DNA of 7,453 nt from an uncultured Treponema sp. (GTDB taxonomy: Bacteria; Spirochaetota; Spirochaetia; Treponematales; Treponemataceae). Location: the NCBI GenBank assembly GCA_946611835.1, contig CAMOEE010000125.1, positions 1 to 7,453 on the forward strand, written 5' to 3'. Positions within the stretch are counted from its first letter, which is position 1. Every line of letters starts with the position of its first letter. This document shows, piece after piece, positions 5,571 to 7,453 of the stretch. The translations under genes were made by a program, and so were the position numbers. The notes below the pieces were generated by a model, which saw only the letters and a list, made by a program, of their open reading frames with translations, was not told where the DNA came from and ran no database searches.

Positions 5571-7453
5571 ATGTGTGGATTTGTAGGTGCATTTGATTTA
5601 AGTAGCGGCGGAAAGCCACTGGCGGAGGGCCTGAAGGAGGAGCTTCGTTCCCGGGTTCTTGAGATGAGCAAAAAGATTCGCCATCGCGGGCCGGACTGGA
5701 GCGGAGTCTACACGGGAAAGAATGCTATTTTGAGCCATGAGAGGCTTTCAATCGTCGATCCCCTTTCAGGAAAGCAGCCTCTGGTGAGCGATGACGGAAA
5801 AATCATCCTTGCGGCCAACGGTGAAATCTACAATCACAAGGAAATCCGAAAATCTTTTGAAGGAAAATACAATTTTTTGACAGGAAGCGACTGTGAGGTC
5901 ATCATCCCCCTTTACAAGGAGTGCAGGGAGAGCGACGGTGACTTCTCAAAAATGATAGAAAAACTTTCCGGCATCTTCGCCTTTGCCCTTTACGACAGCG
6001 AGCTTGACGCATACCTGATTGGCCGTGACGAAATCGGCGTAATCCCCCTCTATCAGGGCTGGGACAAGGCCGGCCGGTACTATGTTGCCAGCGAGCTTAA
6101 GGCACTTGAGGGAGAATGTCAGACAATCGAAGAATTCCCCAACGGAAGCTATTTATGGAGCAAAGAGGGGGAAGTCTCCCCCTGCGCCTCATCTAAAGAA
6201 TCGGCTACCCCCTCTGCGGGAAGCGGCTCAGGCACAGCCTTCGCCGAGACTCGCTCAAAACCTGCCTCGCAGGTTTTGCCCCCGCAAGCGGGGTCGCTCC
6301 CTATCCGCAACGCCTGCTCACTTTCAAAACCTGTGCGCTGGTATAAGCGGGACTGGGAAAGCTACGACAGCGTAAAAAACGCTCCAAAAGCCACTGACGA
6401 AAAAGGTGAGGTCATCAACCCGGCCGTCATCGAAAAGGTGCGCAACGGTCTTGAGTCTGCCGTAAAAGCCCAGCTTATGAGCGATGTTCCTTACGGAGTT
6501 TTACTTTCAGGTGGCCTTGATTCGTCAATCATTGCCGCAATTACACAAAAATACTCAAAAAAACGGGTTGAGTCGGACTCAAAGGAAAGCGCCTGGTGGC
6601 CTCAGCTGCATAGTTTTGCGGTTGGCCTTGAAGGAAGCCCTGACCTTATCGCGGCACAGAAGGCCGCCGACTACATCGGAACCGTTCACCACGAGGTTCA
6701 CTTTACGATTCAGGAAGCTTTGGACGCCCTGCCTGATGTAATCTATCACATCGAGACTTACGACATCACAACGGTCAGGGCCTCAACCCCAATGTATCTT
6801 CTTGCCCGGGTAATCAAGTCTATGGGCATCAAGATGGTTCTTTCCGGCGAGGGCAGCGACGAGCTTTTCGGAGGCTATCTTTACTTCCACAAGGCCCCGG
6901 ACGCCAAAGAATTCCACGAGGAGCTGGTGCGAAAAATGAGCAAGCTTCACCTTTACGACTGCCTGCGGGCAAACAAGTCCCTTATGGCCTGGGGCGTTGA
7001 GGGCCGTGTTCCTTTCCTTGACAAGGACTTCATCGACATTGCCATGAGACTTAACCCCAGCGACAAAATGAACATCCGCCTTCCTGATGGAAAACAGCGC
7101 ATCGAAAAATGGATTTTGCGAAAGGCCTTCGAGGATTTGCTCCCCGAAAGCATTTGCTGGCGTCAGAAGGAGCAGTTCTCTGACGGAGTAGGCTACAACT
7201 GGATCGACACCCTCAAAAAAATGACCGAAGAAAAAGTCAGCAATCAGGAATTTGCCCGCCGTGAGAACCGCTTCCCTGTAAATCCTCCAAAAACAAAGGA
7301 AGAATATTACTACCGGGAAATCTACAGCCGCCTTTTCCCCAGCGACAGCGCCGCAAAGTGCGTTCCTCACGAAGCCGGAGTTGCCTGTTCAACGGCCAAG
7401 GCCCTGGAATGGGATGCTGCCTGGAAAAACATGGACGAGCCATCTGGCCGCGC
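5571..7453 (+). CDS. asnB: Asparagine synthetase B, glutamine-hydrolysing (last residues beyond window), with in-frame repeat insertion
   Basis: AsnB converts aspartate, glutamine and ATP to asparagine, glutamate, AMP and pyrophosphate in the cytoplasm. 627 codons lie in the window, ending DEPSGR; E. coli AsnB ends about ten residues after the same motif, so very little is missing. The N-terminal class II glutaminase domain begins MCGF, with catalytic Cys2, and shows RHRGPDW (37-43) and NGEIYNH (83-89). The synthetase domain has the pyrophosphatase loop SGGLDSS (313-319) and SGEGSDE (425-431). The protein is clearly the E. coli AsnB type (AWWPQLHSFAVGL, WRQKEQFSDGVGY). Residues about 201-254, between GSYLWSKEG and VRWYKRDW, are extra, rich in Ser, Ala, Pro and Gly, and encoded by hairpin-rich repeats; they sit at the junction of the two domains. 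The start has AGGAG 6 nt upstream and a terminator-like hairpin just before it. It is transcribed divergently from pyrG. Confidence 0.97.
   Translation, partial: MCGFVGAFDLSSGGKPLAEGLKEELRSRVLEMSKKIRHRGPDWSGVYTGKNAILSHERLSIVDPLSGKQPLVSDDGKIILAANGEIYNHKEIRKSFEGKYNFLTGSDCEVIIPLYKECRESDGDFSKMIEKLSGIFAFALYDSELDAYLIGRDEIGVIPLYQGWDKAGRYYVASELKALEGECQTIEEFPNGSYLWSKEGEVSPCASSKESATPSAGSGSGTAFAETRSKPASQVLPPQAGSLPIRNACSLSKPVRWYKRDWESYDSVKNAPKATDEKGEVINPAVIEKVRNGLESAVKAQLMSDVPYGVLLSGGLDSSIIAAITQKYSKKRVESDSKESAWWPQLHSFAVGLEGSPDLIAAQKAADYIGTVHHEVHFTIQEALDALPDVIYHIETYDITTVRASTPMYLLARVIKSMGIKMVLSGEGSDELFGGYLYFHKAPDAKEFHEELVRKMSKLHLYDCLRANKSLMAWGVEGRVPFLDKDFIDIAMRLNPSDKMNIRLPDGKQRIEKWILRKAFEDLLPESICWRQKEQFSDGVGYNWIDTLKKMTEEKVSNQEFARRENRFPVNPPKTKEEYYYREIYSRLFPSDSAAKCVPHEAGVACSTAKALEWDAAWKNMDEPSGR
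6167..6332 (+). repeat. Modular hairpin repeat inserted in asnB
   Basis: About 54 codons absent from E. coli AsnB. Modules in order: GGGGGAAGTCTCCCCCT (6167-6183, hairpin, identical in carA); CTACCCCCTCTGCGGG (6205-6220, identical in carB); hairpin CAAAACCTGC-CTC-GCAGGTTTTG (6256-6278); hairpin CCCCGC-AA-GCGGGG (6280-6293) within a stretch shared with carA; GTCGCTCC (6293-6300, also in carA); and CCGCAACGCC (6305-6314, also in carB). Here the element is read sense. The frame is preserved and the encoded peptide is Ser/Ala/Pro/Gly-rich. Confidence 0.78.

Noticed and set aside
666..6332. CRISPR array or classical insertion sequence
   Set aside because: The repeats are not regularly spaced with unique spacers, and there is no transposase or clear target-site duplication.
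6783..7370. Open minus-strand frame of 195 codons opposite asnB
   Set aside because: It is a shadow of the conserved AsnB synthetase domain.

Overview
The window holds four genes of glutamine-driven nucleotide and amino-acid synthesis, arranged around one divergent promoter region. On the minus strand, reading away from position about 5420, lie pyrG (CTP synthase), carA (carbamoyl-phosphate synthetase small subunit) and carB (large subunit, cut off by the left window edge). They overlap by 4 and 14 bases, so they are almost certainly one translationally coupled operon. On the plus strand lies asnB (glutamine-hydrolysing asparagine synthetase), cut off by the right edge about ten residues before its expected end. 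PyrG, CarA and AsnB each hydrolyse glutamine themselves, and CarB uses the ammonia released by CarA. The window therefore gathers enzymes that draw on the glutamine amide pool to make carbamoyl phosphate (for pyrimidines and arginine), CTP and asparagine.

The 236-base intergenic region (5335-5570) carries two back-to-back sigma70-like promoters whose -35 boxes are only 3 bp apart. Each transcript starts almost directly into a long hairpin followed by a U-rich run, immediately before the ribosome binding site. The two leader hairpins share a stem core (CGTAGA / TCTACGG), which suggests related attenuator-type control of both directions.

The most unusual content is inside the genes. carB, carA and asnB each carry an in-frame extra segment of roughly 45-55 codons that E. 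coli-type family members lack, at or near a domain junction. The segments share GC-rich hairpin modules: the 17-mer GGGGGAAGTCTCCCCCT is identical in carA and asnB, and the 16-mer CTACCCCCTCTGCGGG is identical in carB and asnB. All are in the same orientation on the plus strand, so they are read sense in asnB and antisense in carA and carB. The near-palindrome gives the same peptide theme (EGE-V/T-SP) in either direction. In carB this hairpin is split at its loop by a further 57 bp (19 codons) that has its own 11-bp inverted repeats. carB also contains a separate 77-bp palindrome (941-1017), and the carA insert is flanked by heptanucleotide repeats and 11-bp inverted repeats. pyrG, of standard length, has none. 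The picture is of a family of short palindromic elements that spread into coding sequence without breaking it, comparable in principle to the Rickettsia palindromic elements but unrelated in sequence as far as I can tell.

The organism is a bacterium of medium GC content. The gene order and this style of repeat make me think of a host-associated Treponema (Spirochaetota), but that is an impression from memory, not something the window proves. I saw no RNA genes, transposase, CRISPR array or origin.
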